From Meconema thalassinum (lineage: Eukaryota > Arthropoda > Insecta > Orthoptera > Tettigoniidae), in the NCBI GenBank assembly GCA_946902985.2, contig OX336391.1, forward strand, positions 148,503,545-148,567,544: a stretch of 64,000 nt of DNA, given 5' to 3'. Position 1 is the first letter of the stretch, and each line of letters begins with the position of its first letter. Positions 1-9,640 of the stretch are shown one piece after another. Made by a program: the position numbers and the translations under genes. The notes beneath the pieces are model-generated. The model saw only the letters and a program-made list of their open reading frames with translations, made no database searches and was not told the origin of the DNA.

Positions 1-1308
1 CACACTGTGTCACTCCACTAGTAGCAATACCAACACTGTATAACACTACACTAGGTGCTATTGCACCACACTGTGTCACTCCACTAGTAGCAATACCAAC
101 ACTGTATAACACTACACTAGTTGCTATTGCACCACACTGTGTCACTCCACTAGTAGCAATACCAACACTGTATAACACTACACTAGGTGCTATTGCACCA
201 CACTGTAACACTCCACTAGTAGCAATACCAACACTGTATAACACTACACTAGGTGCTATTGCACCACACTGTAACACTCCACTAGTAGCAATACCAACAC
301 TGTATAACACTACACTAGGTGCTATTGCACCACACTGTGTCACTCCACTAGTAGCAATACCAACACTGTATAACACTACACTAGGTGCTATTGCACCACA
401 CTGTAACACTCACCTGGTAGCAATACCAACACTGTATAACACTACACTAGGCGCTATTGCACCACACTGTGTCACTCCACTAGTAGCAATACCAACACTG
501 TATAACACTACACTAGGTGCTATTGCACCACACTGTGTCACTCCACTAGTAGCAATACCAACACTGTATAACACTACACTAGTTGCTATTGCACCACACT
601 GTGTCACTCCACTAGTAGCAATACCAACACTGTATAACACTATACTAGGTGCTATTGCACCACACTGTAACACTCACCTGGTAGCAATACCAACACTGTA
701 TAACACTACACTAGGTGCTATTGCACCACACTGTGTCACTCCACTAGTAGCAATACCAACACTGTATAACACTACAATAGGTGCTATTGCACCACACTGT
801 AACACTCCACTAGTAGTAATACCAACACTGTATAACACTACACTAGGTGCTATTGCACCACACTGTGTCACTCCACTAGTAGCAATACCAACACTGTATA
901 ACACTACAATAGGTGCTATTGCACCACACTGTAACACTCCACTAGTAGTAATACCAACACTGTATAACACTACAATAGGTGCTATTGCACCACACTGTAA
1001 CACTCCACTAGTAGCAATACCAACACTGTATAACACTACACTAGGTGCTATTGCACCACACTGTGTCACTCCACTAGTAGCAATACCAACACTGTATAAC
1101 ACTACACTAGGTGCTATTGCACCACACTGTGTCACTCCACTAGTAGCAATACCAACACTGTATAACACTACACTAGGTGCTATTGCACCACACTGTGTCA
1201 CTCCACTAGTAGCAATACCTACACTGTATAACACTACACTAGGTGCTATTGCACCACACTGTGTCACTCCACTAGTAGCAATACCAACACTGTATAACAC
1301 TACACTAG
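1..1308. repeat. 66-bp tandem satellite built of two 33-bp half-units
   Basis: About 20 head-to-tail copies of a 66-bp unit run from the window edge. Each unit splits into two related halves: one begins CACTGTGTCACTCCACTAGT and ends near GCAATACCAA, the other begins CACTGTATAACACTACACT and ends near GCTATTGCACCA. Because 66 is divisible by 3 the - strand stays open for long stretches as a 22-residue repeat made of two 11-residue halves (VVLYSVGIATS and GVTQCGAIAPS). Differences between copies (GTGTCAC/GTAACAC, AGGTG/AGTTG/ATAGG) mostly change the predicted residue and two copies carry an in-frame stop, so I read it as non-coding. The left end is cut by the window. Confidence 0.95.
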
Positions 1309-1821
1309 AATATAGGTTATCAGACAAGTTCAACACTCACCCAACTACATGGGGCTATTGACCAGTAGTGGTTCAGGAGTGAATCGGATGGTGACGCACC
1401 GATATATGCGAAATAAAAATGAAGAGAATAATGTGTACGCATCCACGAACACATCGTCCATACTGTTTTCTTTTAGGTATTTCAATAATGTTTCAATATT
1501 AATATTTTTGTATTTCTTATCTTGAAATATCAAAATGTAAAACATATTACACACCTAACACGTCTCTAGCTAATATACGAACTGCACGTGCAGCAAGCAC
1601 AGTAACTGTTATAGTAGAAGATTGCTCATCCACATTGCTCTCATTTTAAGCAATCACTCATGAGAGAGGACTCGCTTCCTGGCTGAATTCGCATCACGGA
1701 ACTCCTGTTGCCTTGGTTACCGCTGACTTCCGTTCCCCCCTCCGGCCTTACTGAATCACCAAGGCAGGAACGTTCTTGCCAGCACATTCATGTCGCATCA
1801 GGCCAGTTGAGCAACGCGGCA
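1309..1821. other. intron, no gene seen
   Basis: After the satellite the sequence becomes unique. I see no exon-like frame and no clear repeat. It supplies the left flank of the LINE insertion that follows. Confidence 0.5.
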
Positions 1822-1832
1822 GTAGATTCGCT

Positions 1833-2265
1833 ATCACATTTTTATCACATTTTGTGTTAATAAGTAGATTCCAGGCAGCCGAAATGAAATTCCTACGTAC
1901 CATGATTCAGAAAACCAGGAAAGACAAGATTAGGAATGAGAAGATTATAGAAGAAGTAGGAATAGATGATTCTCTCCTCAATAAGATCCAGATCTCAAGA
2001 CTGAAGTGGTTTGGTCACATGAAGAGGATGCCACCAAACAGAACTGCATGGAAGGAATTTGAGAGAAAAGTAGAAGGAAGACGACCCGTGGGAAGGCCAC
2101 GAAAGAAGTGGATAGATACAGTCAAGAACGATGTACTGCAGAGAGGTTATGATTGGGATAAGTTGGTGGAAGAAGAGTGGTACCAGGACAGGATGAAATG
2201 GAGGGGGCTCATATACCACACACGGGCAACTGGAGTTGGTTCAGGATGATGATGATGATAATGAT
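1833..2265 (+). mobile_element. 5'-truncated LINE 3' end with target duplication
   Basis: From about 1870 a frame encodes the C-terminal tail of a non-LTR retrotransposon polyprotein: MKFLRTMIQKTRKDKIRNE, then LKWFGHMKRM, then RRPVGRPRKKWID, ending ATGVGSG and a stop at 2249. A (GAT)n tail follows. The 11-bp sequence GTAGATTCGCT stands on both sides (1822-1832 and 2266-2276) and is a convincing target-site duplication. Only the last ~125 codons of the ORF survive, typical of incomplete reverse transcription. The - strand copy at 9237-9608 is the closest relative here. Confidence 0.85.
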
Positions 2266-2369
2266 GTAGATTCGCTGCCACGCCACCGTGCCGTGTCATT
2301 TGAAGGTCGATGTTCATGCCTTAATTGGTAACTTCTAATGCAGTAAAAATCATATTTGAAAGTCCTAAT

Positions 2370-2577
2370 TATTAGAGGTTTTAAAGCGGCAATGAAATGT
2401 ATCGCTCGTTTAAATGTAACTCAACTGATTTATTTAACACAAAATACATGAACTGTTTAAATGCGTTGTGCCGTGAACAGATCATAAAACGAACTGTTTA
2501 AAAGTTAGTTGAGGGCGCTAGTTGCACCTATCGATCAGGATGGAGGTCGATACCGGCAGGTGCCGATCTCTCCAACA
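2370..2577 (-). mobile_element. solo LTR of the copia-type element
   Basis: These 208 bp match the two LTRs of the element at 49761-54745 nearly base for base. They are flanked by the 5-bp direct repeat CTAAT (2365-2369 and 2578-2582), so this is a solo LTR left by recombination between two LTRs. On the element's strand it begins TGTTGGAGAGATCGGCACC and ends near CCTCTAATA. Confidence 0.95.
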
Positions 2578-2582
2578 CTAAT

Positions 2583-3036
2583 AAATGGTAAATTATTTAT
2601 TTTTAAATCATTACTTATTTTGTAATAAAGCAGGTGATGTGGCGATTCAAACGCTTCAATGGAGAACCAATGACCAAGATGTCTCAAGCCCCTCAAATGC
2701 ATTAACAACAACTACAATATGGGTTACATATTTTCTTGAGTTTTTCTTTTTTTCTTTTCAAAATAATATGTATGGTATCTTCTGCTTAGAAAAAACCATA
2801 AGATAGGAAAAGAAGAACACACAATTAAAGGGCAATCACAATGACATGCAGATGTGGGCAGAGAGATAGATAGGAAAATGAAGGACCAACTGCACAGTCG
2901 AATGCTCATGCTGCCTTGAAAGGTGGGCATTCTTGCCATCAGTCCAATCCACAGCTCGTTGCTCAGAATAGTGCATAGTGGGGATATTATTCAGTGGATA
3001 TTATAGAACCGAGTGAAAACCAGCAAACATAAAGGG
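2583..3036. other. intron, no gene seen
   Basis: AT-rich sequence between the solo LTR and the hAT-like element. No motif, exon or clear repeat is recognisable. Confidence 0.5.
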
Positions 3037-3192
3037 GCTATAACTAAAGTCCTGCACGGATGCGAATATCCACAACATTTTTTGCCATGTGGATATAGGT
3101 TGCATGGCTGTGCGGATAGCGGGTAAACTGCGGATAATGTTTGGAGTAAATTTGTGGATAGTTTTTAGAATGCAATCCGAACTTGTTGAATA

Positions 3193-3194
<2 letters not shown>

Positions 3195-3229
<35 letters not shown>

Positions 3230-3895
3230 CTTGATTGGTCACATTGGACCACTTGAGTCGTTCCACAATCACTTCTTCTTTGAAGGTAGTACTGCTTGGT
3301 TCTTGCGCTCTTTCCAGTACTTTTTCATTCTTTCAGATCGGGATTTTCTCAACTCATCTGAAATCTCCATAGGCTTTCTATGTGTCATTTCTGCAGAAAA
3401 TTTGTGAGTTTTAAGAATGGTGTTAATTTTATTTTTCTCCTCGGCATCTGTTATCTTAAGTCCAACTGCTTTGAGATCTTGTTGGATTTCTTGGATCCAT
3501 TTTCCTCCAGTTTTCTTTCCTAGATTTCTCATCACCAGTTGGCGTACAATTCTCTTTTCTGGAAGCCGTAAGATGTGAAAAAAATATGAAATTCTTTTCT
3601 TCTTCATTGTGCTGGTGATGGGATCAATCTCACGATAGACAGTTTCATTTGGGAGAATCCTCCAGACTCCCTCAACCTGATACTTTTTATTTATGCACGT
3701 TCTAATGATTCTTCTTTCCGTTTTGAGGAGCTGATCAGTTCTTTGTTCATTTTTAATTTGGAACAGTGTTTCACAAGCATAAGTGGCTTCTGGGAGAGTT
3801 ACAGTTTTATAATATTGGATCTTAGTAGCTATTGATAGGCATTTTTTATTATATGTTGACCAGGTTAGAGATTGTGCCTTTTTCATTACTACATC
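3195..3895 (-). mobile_element. LINE 3' end (RT tail, AAT-tailed family)
   Basis: The - strand frame 3886 to 3269 (205 codons) carries the post-RT tail of a non-LTR retrotransposon: LTWSTYNKKCLSIATKI, EATYACETLF, ERRIIRTCINK, QLVMRNLGKKTGG, KPMEISDELRKSRSERMKKY. The 3' end on the - strand is CGACTCAAGTGGTCCAATG followed by an (AAT)n microsatellite tail (3195-3229 on +). The catalytic RT part is missing. Further copies lie at 32044-32375 (+), 45499-45850 (-), 47640-48420 (-) and 54790-55400 (-). It is nested in the hAT-like element. Confidence 0.85.
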
Positions 3896-3984
3896 AATAC
3901 TACATAATTTTTCGTTATGTTTTCTTTTTTCATGACAAATGTATGATAATGATTTATGCTAATCTCATTCAAATTATGTTATTG

Positions 3985-4235
3985 AAAATGAAAATCCACA
4001 GCCTGCTTCCAGTCTCCAACTGGGTCAGAAATGGAATAAATGAAGCCCCCATCTAGCGGCTAGGATATGAACTGTGCCGGCTGCCGAGGTCTGACGCACT
4101 CCTCTGGGGCAATGATTAAATGAATGACAGATGAAATGAAATGATAGTGGAGAGTGTTGCTGGAATGACATTTTGACAGGGAAAACTGGAGTACCTGGAG
4201 AAAAACCTGTCTGCCTCTGTTTTGTCCAGCACAGA
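3985..4235 (-). mobile_element. 5'-truncated SINE, same family as 5534-5854
   Basis: This is the reverse complement of the 3' body of the SINE at 5534-5854, from GAAAATGAAAATCCACAGCC through CTGTCTGCCTCTGTTTTGTC to CCAGCACAGAT. The tRNA-like head with its internal promoter boxes is absent, so the copy was born 5'-truncated. Confidence 0.8.
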
Positions 4236-4714
4236 TTATGCACAATTAATACTCCAAACTGAAAAGGGTTGCACAGAACTTGACATACATAGCCTGAGGG
4301 AACTATTTTCTCCTCAGAACTAAATGTGTTGGTTTAATATTTTATTAAATTGAAAATATTATTGTAATGCCAGTAGATTCGGATAACAAACATGCGGTTG
4401 CAGGGCGGATGCGGTTAACAGTGGTGCGGATGCGGATAACAGCAGTGCAGATGTGGGACGGATGCGGATAAGGTTTTGTTTATCCACGTGGACCTCTAGC
4501 TATAACTTTGAAGAGCTATTGATTGGATTAATGGCATGAATGGTATTTGGCTATGGAGATTGTACTCATTTTTCACCTTTGAGCTCTTCTTCTGCCTGAC
4601 TTTGTGTTTGTCTTTTCCTGTCCAATATATTGTTTTTGTGTCTATCTTTCCTATGTAGATATCTAGTTGATAAGTTTAGTAATTGTAGACTGTATAAGTT
4701 AGTGGTGTTTGCAG

Positions 4715-4905
4715 CCTCTGCTACAAGCTGGCGGCCACGGGACGTGCATCACACAGTGCCGGTCGGCAAGGATCGTCACCACAAAGACAATTCCCATGCA
4801 AGTTGACGGAGAGGCCTGCAAGCTGAACCCTTCCATCATCTCCATGACACTCCTCAACAAGGCTCCCATGTTGGCCAAGAGGAAAGGTGGAAAGCCTAAT
4901 ATACA
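4715..4905 (+). CDS. rdgA: diacylglycerol kinase exon (accessory domain)
   Basis: Internal exon of a type IV diacylglycerol kinase, which phosphorylates diacylglycerol to phosphatidic acid; in flies the rdgA enzyme works in photoreceptor phospholipase C signalling. It reads PLLQAGGHGTCITQC ... KTIPMQVDGEACKLNPS ... LNKAPMLAKRKGGKPNI. The motif IPMQVDGE followed by a Pro-Ser hydrophobic segment is diagnostic of the DGK accessory domain. The acceptor is TTTGCAG, the exon starts in phase 0 and the donor is CA|GTGAGT in phase 2. The phase and the continuing Gln codon fit the exon at 11030. Exons for the C1 and catalytic domains must lie before this window. Confidence 0.9.
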
Positions 4906-4937
4906 GTGAGTAGTGCACACATACAATCATATATTAT

Positions 4938-5165
4938 TAGGAGTTTCTCAGTCAGCAAACACGAGTGTACCCAATTAGATTAGGTGCGGAGGTACAATTA
5001 ATTTCCTAGTGCCTGAAATAAATTACATGAGTTATTTATACAGTTAATAAAAAACTTTTCACATAAATTGGATGACTAGTTTCGTTCGTCAAGCAAACAT
5101 CATCAGATCCTGCTCACTTAGGCTTAATTTTAAGTTCAGTGAATATGTATATAACACTTACGTAC
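4938..5165 (-). mobile_element. Penelope-like terminal repeat fragment
   Basis: It is homologous to the left arm of the Penelope-like element at 7532-9106: shared blocks are AACACGAGTGTACCCAA (AACACGAATGTACCCAA there), CCTGAAATAAATTACATGAG, and a 41-bp hammerhead core at 5070-5110. It is a distinct subfamily whose closest copy is the inverted fragment at about 10000-10230. Confidence 0.75.
5070..5110 (-). ncRNA. type I hammerhead ribozyme motif (PLE repeat)
   Basis: On the - strand the order is GGAT, CTGATGA, a 16-nt stem II hairpin (t, GTTTG, cttga, CGAAC, with one G-U pair), GAAAC, a 2-nt loop, GTC, then ATCC. All conserved core nucleotides of the hammerhead are present. Helix I is GGAT/ATCC and helix III is minimal (AC/GT), as known for Penelope-like elements. 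The predicted cut is after GTC. Stem II differs from the copies at 7632 and 8924 by changes that keep pairing. Confidence 0.8.
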
Positions 5166-5533
5166 TAACCGTCATCATTAGGGCCCGGATGTTGATGACA
5201 TGTCATCTTTTTACTGAGCTGTCGAAAACGATGCTGAAGTACATAGAAACTCCAGACGTGCCACCTCGTCTTCAAATATGTCACTTTTATTTTGCATCCT
5301 TTAATTTTTTTTTCTATTTTTCCATCTTAAGAGCATTTTTTTAAGTTTGGTAGATTTTTTTTGTCATATTTTAGAGAAATCGGCCTTTTAAGGTCCTTTT
5401 TTTTTTAAATTTAGTCATGTCACAGCTTTATATGAGGGAGTTACGTCTCTCAGAGTTAAGAAGAAGCTAGTAGCTGATACAAGATAGTTTAAAATATTGA
5501 AATAAAATATTTCAGTATTGCTATTAGTAGTGG

Positions 5534-5854
5534 CTTAGGCGGCAGCACGCCGGCCTCTCACCGCTGGGTCCGTGGTTCAAATCCCGGTCACTCCATGTGA
5601 GATCTGTGCTGGACAAAACGGAGGCAGACAGGTTTTTCTCCAGGTACTCCGGTTTTCCCTGTCAAAATTTCATTCCAGCAACACTCTCCACTATCATTTC
5701 ATTTCATCTGTCATTCATTTAATCATTGCCCCAGGGGAGTGCGTCAGGCCTCGGCAGCCGGCACAGTTCATATCCTCGCCGCTAGACAGGGGCTTCATTC
5801 ATTCCATTCCTGACCCGGTCGGAGACTGGAAACAGGCTGTGGATTTTCATTTTT
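5534..5854 (+). mobile_element. tRNA-derived SINE, full copy with 13-bp duplication
   Basis: A tRNA-like head (GGCTTAGGCGGCAGC ... CCGTGGTTCAAATCCCGGTC, with boxes A and B) is followed by a ~250-bp body ending CTGTGGATTTTCATTTTT. The 13-bp repeat CTATTAGTAGTGG lies at 5521-5533 and 5855-5867. The body reads ATGTGAGATCTGTGCTGGAC and CGCCGCTAGACAGGGGCTTC, and recurs inverted at 3985-4235. It was inserted into the hAT-like element, so it is younger. Confidence 0.9.
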
Positions 5855-6060
5855 CTATTAGTAGTGGATGCAGAAGAACGGTACGGTAGGTATGCAGATG
5901 CTCTTGTTTTCGTCGCAAACCTGTTATTAGCGGAATGGAATGTTATCTGCTCTGTTGACAAAGGTCAGCTGTGGCGGGGTAGAAAGGGGAACGGGTGTAT
6001 ATCAGTGTCTCAGTTCCGCATAGTTCACGGCGAGAGAAATCGTTCATTGCCACTTTCAAA

Positions 6061-6159
6061 ATGCCTAAAATAAAGCCGAGTGTGTCAGTGCATTTAAAAC
6101 AACTAGTATCTGAATTTGGTGACAATGTGTTTTCTACCGATGGAAGTGTATTATTATAA
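6061..6159 (+). pseudogene. hAT/CGGBP1-like transposase N-terminus remnant
   Basis: An ATG frame reads MPKIKPSVSVHLKQLVSEFG then DNVFSTDGSVLL before a stop. The pattern (short basic start, V-EFG, then D/DG before the first zinc-finger cysteine) resembles the beginning of CGGBP1-like proteins, which derive from hAT transposases. It lies inside the element with hAT-type ends at 5179-6278, which supports the reading. The rest of the protein is gone. Confidence 0.45.
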
Positions 6160-6286
6160 GATCATTTTCTTCATTTTATAGTGCTTTTTTCGAATTTCTA
6201 GGTCATTTAATACAGTCATTTTTGAAATTTTTAAGTGCATTTTTTTAACTTTTTTACGGCATCAACATCCGGGCCTTAGTCATCAT

Positions 6287-7049
6287 CTCTGGCTGGGTCT
6301 GCTTGGAACATAAGCCTCTCCATAGTTTTCTATCCTCCTACCACCTTTCACTCCTCACTCTGTCCCACTCCTCTCCTCTTTTCTGCACTCCTTCCCTCAC
6401 ACCCACAATCCACCTATCTCTTGGTCTCTCGCCCTCCATTTCCATCTCATGCATCCTCCTTGGTATCCTGCATTCTCCTAACATGTCCGTACCAACTCAT
6501 TCTCGACTTCTCTATGATCTCTTGTAAGGGATTCTCTTCCACAATCTCTCTCACTCTCTCATTTCTTGCTCTATCCCTTCTTGTTATTCCTAATCTGCTT
6601 GTTTGAAATTTCATTTCGCAAGCCTGGATCCTGCTCACCTGTCTCTTCTTCATAACCCACGTTTCTGATGCGTTTGATAACCCGTCTGCTCTTCTGGGGT
6701 ACGTCCCTGCTCCATACCAAACCTCTCACACTCTGCAGGAATCCATGGGCCTGCCTTCCTCTCTCACTGATCTCCTTGTCATTTCTACCATTTACTTCTA
6801 TTACACTCCCTAAATACTTGAAACTATCCACTGTCTTTATTACTTCTCCTCCTATCATTATATCTGTTGTTACTCTTCCCCTATTTCTCGTTGTCACCAT
6901 CCTTTCACACTTCTTTGCATTGAATGTCAGACCATACTGTTTTACTGTGTCAACCCATACATTCAACCTATCTTGTACCTCTGCTTCTCCTTTGTCCCAT
7001 ACCATTAGATCGTCTGCAAACATCATATGTTCTTCTCCTATTTGTGCTT
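6287..7049 (-). mobile_element. LINE copy with RT catalytic box, frames broken
   Basis: Read on the - strand, 7026 down to 6571 encodes FADDLMVWDKGEAEVQDRLN (the RT catalytic FADD), GGEVIKTVDSFKYLGSVIE and GRQAHGFLQSVRGLVWSRDV. After a frame break, EMKFQTSRLGITRRDRARNE and SRMSWYGHVRRM follow. It is a diverged copy of the LINE at 56601-58260. Its 3' end touches the GTCATCAT duplication of the neighbouring hAT-like element. It is inactive. Confidence 0.85.
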
Positions 7050-7519
7050 AAGTACTACAGTACTTAAAATTATTAAGCTAAATAAGTTCTTAATTAAACT
7101 TTGTACAGAGTTGGATTTTTTAACCAATTATATTTGTTTATTATGCCAGTCTATTACACTTTTATAAGTATTGTGTTTTTTGTTAGTACTTTGTATGTGT
7201 TTAAGTGTGAAACTCTTTTGAATCGTTAACTTCTAACATAGCGAGCTATTGAGTTGATTGCGTTCTAGACTGTTTTGTAATTAACCGTTATATTTCAAAT
7301 TACTGTACTTATTTACTTGGTGAGTTTTGGATGTCTGTTAATTTTGTTAAACACTTCAACAAACACTTAAATGTAACTGAATTGATAATGTGGTTTCGTA
7401 GATGTACTGTAGCTGATTTGTGGCTTTTGCTGTACCTGTACCTGTACCTGTGTCCACTTCACTTCAAATCCCAATGTGGATTTCACATACACATAAAAAG
7501 TATTAACAAAATATGCAAC
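7050..7519. other. intron, no gene seen
   Basis: AT-rich unique sequence. The only structure is a CTGTAC-type short repeat near 7432-7450. It ends in ACTTACTCTAAC, the left target duplication of the next element. Confidence 0.5.
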
Positions 7520-7631
7520 ACTTACTCTAACAAGAGTTTAGTGCTTTTCAGTCGGTCAACACGAATGTACCCAAAAGAGATGGGTTATGCCCTAATCCTG
7601 AAATAAATTACATGAGATTAATAAAACACTA

Positions 7632-7672
7632 GGATGACCAGTTTCGATCGTCAAGCGATCATCATCAGATCC
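7632..7672 (-). ncRNA. type I hammerhead ribozyme motif in left pLTR arm
   Basis: On the - strand: GGAT, CTGATGA, t, stem II GATCG-cttga-CGATC (perfect 5 bp), GAAAC, tg, GTC, ATCC. All core positions are canonical. Helix I is GGAT/ATCC; helix III is only two base pairs, as in Penelope-type hammerheads, which may act as dimers. Confidence 0.85.
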
Positions 7673-8331
7673 ATTACACTTAAGCTACAAAATCTATGTT
7701 TGAAATACAGGTGAAAATATTTACAATATGTACAATTATTTAGTTGCAGTATTGGTACTGCAACTGTCAGTGTATGCTAAATGCAGTATATATGTTAGGT
7801 GAAATGCTAAATGGTGATAGCTATCCGTAGATTGTACTTTAGAGAGATTATATGGTTGTAAACTATGGTTAAACTATAAAATTTTAGGCTAACTACTTAT
7901 CTGATTGTCTTCCGTACAACAGCTACTCGCAGTTTTCGTGCTCACTGGAACTCACTGTGCGGTAGACTGCGGTGGTTATCTTAACGACTGGTTTTTCCCT
8001 GCTTTCTCCCCCCTGCTCCTACGTGCTGTGGGGAGTGATAGCGATGTGTTTATGTGAGGTGTTGCCAACCTAGATAAGATGTATGTTATTGAATGAGGTG
8101 GGTCTACAATTATTAAAGACCGTGGATTAGCCCTCGCCACGCGTGGAGCATAACCCATTCGAACTAAGCGTTGACGGTCTTATGAGGACGTCCCGGCACC
8201 TTTAATACTGCCGCGAATATGGGCCTTGGTTTATTGCAGAAGAAAAGTACATCGTACACCTGATCCAGATAACATTTACCTATTAATAACCCCCTAATTT
8301 CCCCCCTTTTTTATCTAGCTTGGCTGTGTCG

Positions 8332-8544
8332 CTAAATTGTGTTTTGTTTCCGACAGGGTGTGTTTTTTAGTAGCGTGAAGAGGGGTGAGCTCTCCATGAA
8401 CGTGTGTTCATTTAGATTGTTGGGATTGTTTCGTTTGGCTAGGTGTATCTCGATTGCTTCCTTTATGTCAAGAGCTCTGCCTTTTGATTCGTGATGGATT
8501 ATTTTAAGGTCCGACTCTATGTTGGTAAAGCTGTGCCCTGCGTC
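8332..8544 (-). pseudogene. Penelope-like protein C-terminus
   Basis: The frame encodes GHSFTNIESDLKIIHHESKG then RALDIKEAIEIHLAKRNNPN and NLNEHTFMESSPLFTLL before a stop. The pattern GHxFxNIxxDLKIxH..KGR.LD..E..EI..... N.LN is the conserved tail of Penelope-like RT proteins that follows the GIY-YIG nuclease core. The RT and nuclease catalytic parts are absent; upstream the frame runs into the inverted arm. It cannot be functional. Confidence 0.75.
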
Positions 8545-8923
8545 AGGAGAAATCCTACTACTCCCCACAGCACGTAGGAGCAGGGGGGAGAAAGCAGGGA
8601 AAAACCAGTCGTTAAGATAACCACCGCAGTCTACCGCACAGTGAGTTCCAGTGAGCACGAAAACTGCGAGTAGCTGTTGTACGGAAGACAATCAGATAAG
8701 TAGTTAGCCTAAAATTTTATAGTTTAACCATAGTTTACAACCATATAATCTCTCTAAAGTACAATCTACGGATAGCTATCACCATTTAGCATTTCACCTA
8801 ACATATATACTGCATTTAGCATACACTGACAGTTGCAGTACCAATACTGCAACTAAATAATTGTACATATTGTAAATATTTTCACCTGTATTTCAAACAT
8901 AGATTTTGTAGCCTAAGTGTAAT

Positions 8924-8964
8924 GGATCTGATGATGATCGCTTGACGATCGAAACTGGTCATCC
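8924..8964 (+). ncRNA. type I hammerhead ribozyme motif in right pLTR arm
   Basis: The same 41 nt as 7632-7672, here on the + strand: CTGATGA at 8928-8934, GAAAC at 8951-8955, GTC at 8958-8960, predicted cut after 8960. Stem II GATCG/CGATC is intact. Confidence 0.85.
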
Positions 8965-9228
8965 TAGTGTTTTATTAATCTCATGTAATTTATTTCAGGA
9001 TTAGGGCATAACCCATCTCTTTTGGGTACATTCGTGTTGACCGACTGAAAAGCACTAAACTCTTGTTTACTAAGGCAACACTGAAAATATGGCTTCAAAC
9101 ACCACAACTTACTCTAACGGAATAAGAAATATATGGTAATTGGTTAAAAAAAACAACTCTGTACAAAGTTTAATTTAAAACTTTTAGGGACAGATAACCT
9201 CATTTTTCCACCCCTTAAAACAATAAAT

Positions 9229-9640
9229 CATCATCATCATGAACCGGCTCCAGTTTCCCGGGTGCGGTGAATGAGCGCTCTCCATTTAGTTCTCTCCAAG
9301 AATGTCTCCCCCTCCAGGACCTGCTGCAAATCCAGACCTCTCCCTGCAAGATCATTTCTAACCTGGTCGATCCATCTCTTCCTTGGTCGACCTCTTAGTC
9401 TCTTGCCTTTCAGTTCTTTCTCAAACCACACTCTAGCTGTTCTTTGTGTGTCCATTCTTTTGAGATGACCGAACCATTTCAGCCTGGCTTCAACACAGAT
9501 CTCATTAAGAGATTGTTCTACTTGAACAAGATGGCATATCTCATCATTTTTTTTTCTTTTGTCCCTCCTGGTCTTTTGAATAATAGTTGTTAAAAACTTC
9601 ATCTCCACCGCCTGTAGTTTGCTGGTATTTCTCAGGTCAG
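9229..9640 (-). mobile_element. LINE 3' end, (GAT)n-tailed family
   Basis: The - strand frame 9608 to 9237 encodes MEMKFLTTIIQKTRRDKRK, LKWFGHLKRM, LRGRPRKRWIDQ, ending TRETGAGS. An (ATC)n run on + (the (GAT)n tail) follows at about 9229. It is the same family as the copy at 1833-2265, and likewise only the post-RT tail. Confidence 0.85.

Larger units (their letters stand above)
3046..4498. mobile_element. hAT-like non-autonomous element with nested insertions
   Basis: The 9-bp sequence GCTATAACT occurs just outside both ends (3037-3045 and 4499-4507). The termini, left AAAGTCCTGCACGGAT and right ending ATCCACGTGGACCTCTA, are imperfect inverted repeats. Both subterminal regions are filled with GCGGAT/GCGGATAAC motifs (about 3058-3170 and 4378-4475), as expected of hAT-type transposase binding repeats. 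A LINE fragment (3195-3895) and a 5'-truncated SINE (3985-4235) sit inside. No transposase frame remains. The hAT assignment is inference; 8 bp is the usual hAT duplication. Confidence 0.6.
5179..6278. mobile_element. hAT-like element with exact 8-bp target duplication
   Basis: The termini are inverted: left TAGGGCCCGGATGTTGATG, right CATCAACATCCGGGCCTTA. Both are flanked by the 8-bp direct repeat GTCATCAT (5171-5178 and 6279-6286). The 8-bp duplication places it with hAT-type transposons. A SINE (5534-5854) is nested inside, and near the right end the start of a transposase-like frame survives (6061-6159). Confidence 0.85.
7532..9106 (-). mobile_element. Penelope-like element with inverted terminal repeats
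   Basis: Two ~506-bp arms, 7532-8037 and 8560-9065, are near-perfect reverse complements around a ~520-bp centre. The centre encodes on the - strand the C-terminal part of a Penelope-like RT/GIY-YIG protein (8332-8544). Each arm carries a hammerhead ribozyme motif (7632-7672 on -, 8924-8964 on +), a hallmark of Penelope-like terminal repeats (pLTRs). The 12-bp sequence ACTTACTCTAAC lies outside both ends (7520-7531 and 9107-9118). The copy is 5'-truncated, keeping only the end of the ORF plus an inverted pLTR, a known arrangement for these elements. The arms could form a long hairpin when transcribed. Confidence 0.8.

Noticed and set aside
410..1336. Long open frames on the - strand of the satellite
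   Set aside because: They follow from a 66-bp repeat unit divisible by three; copy differences change residues and some copies carry stops. No gene is supported.
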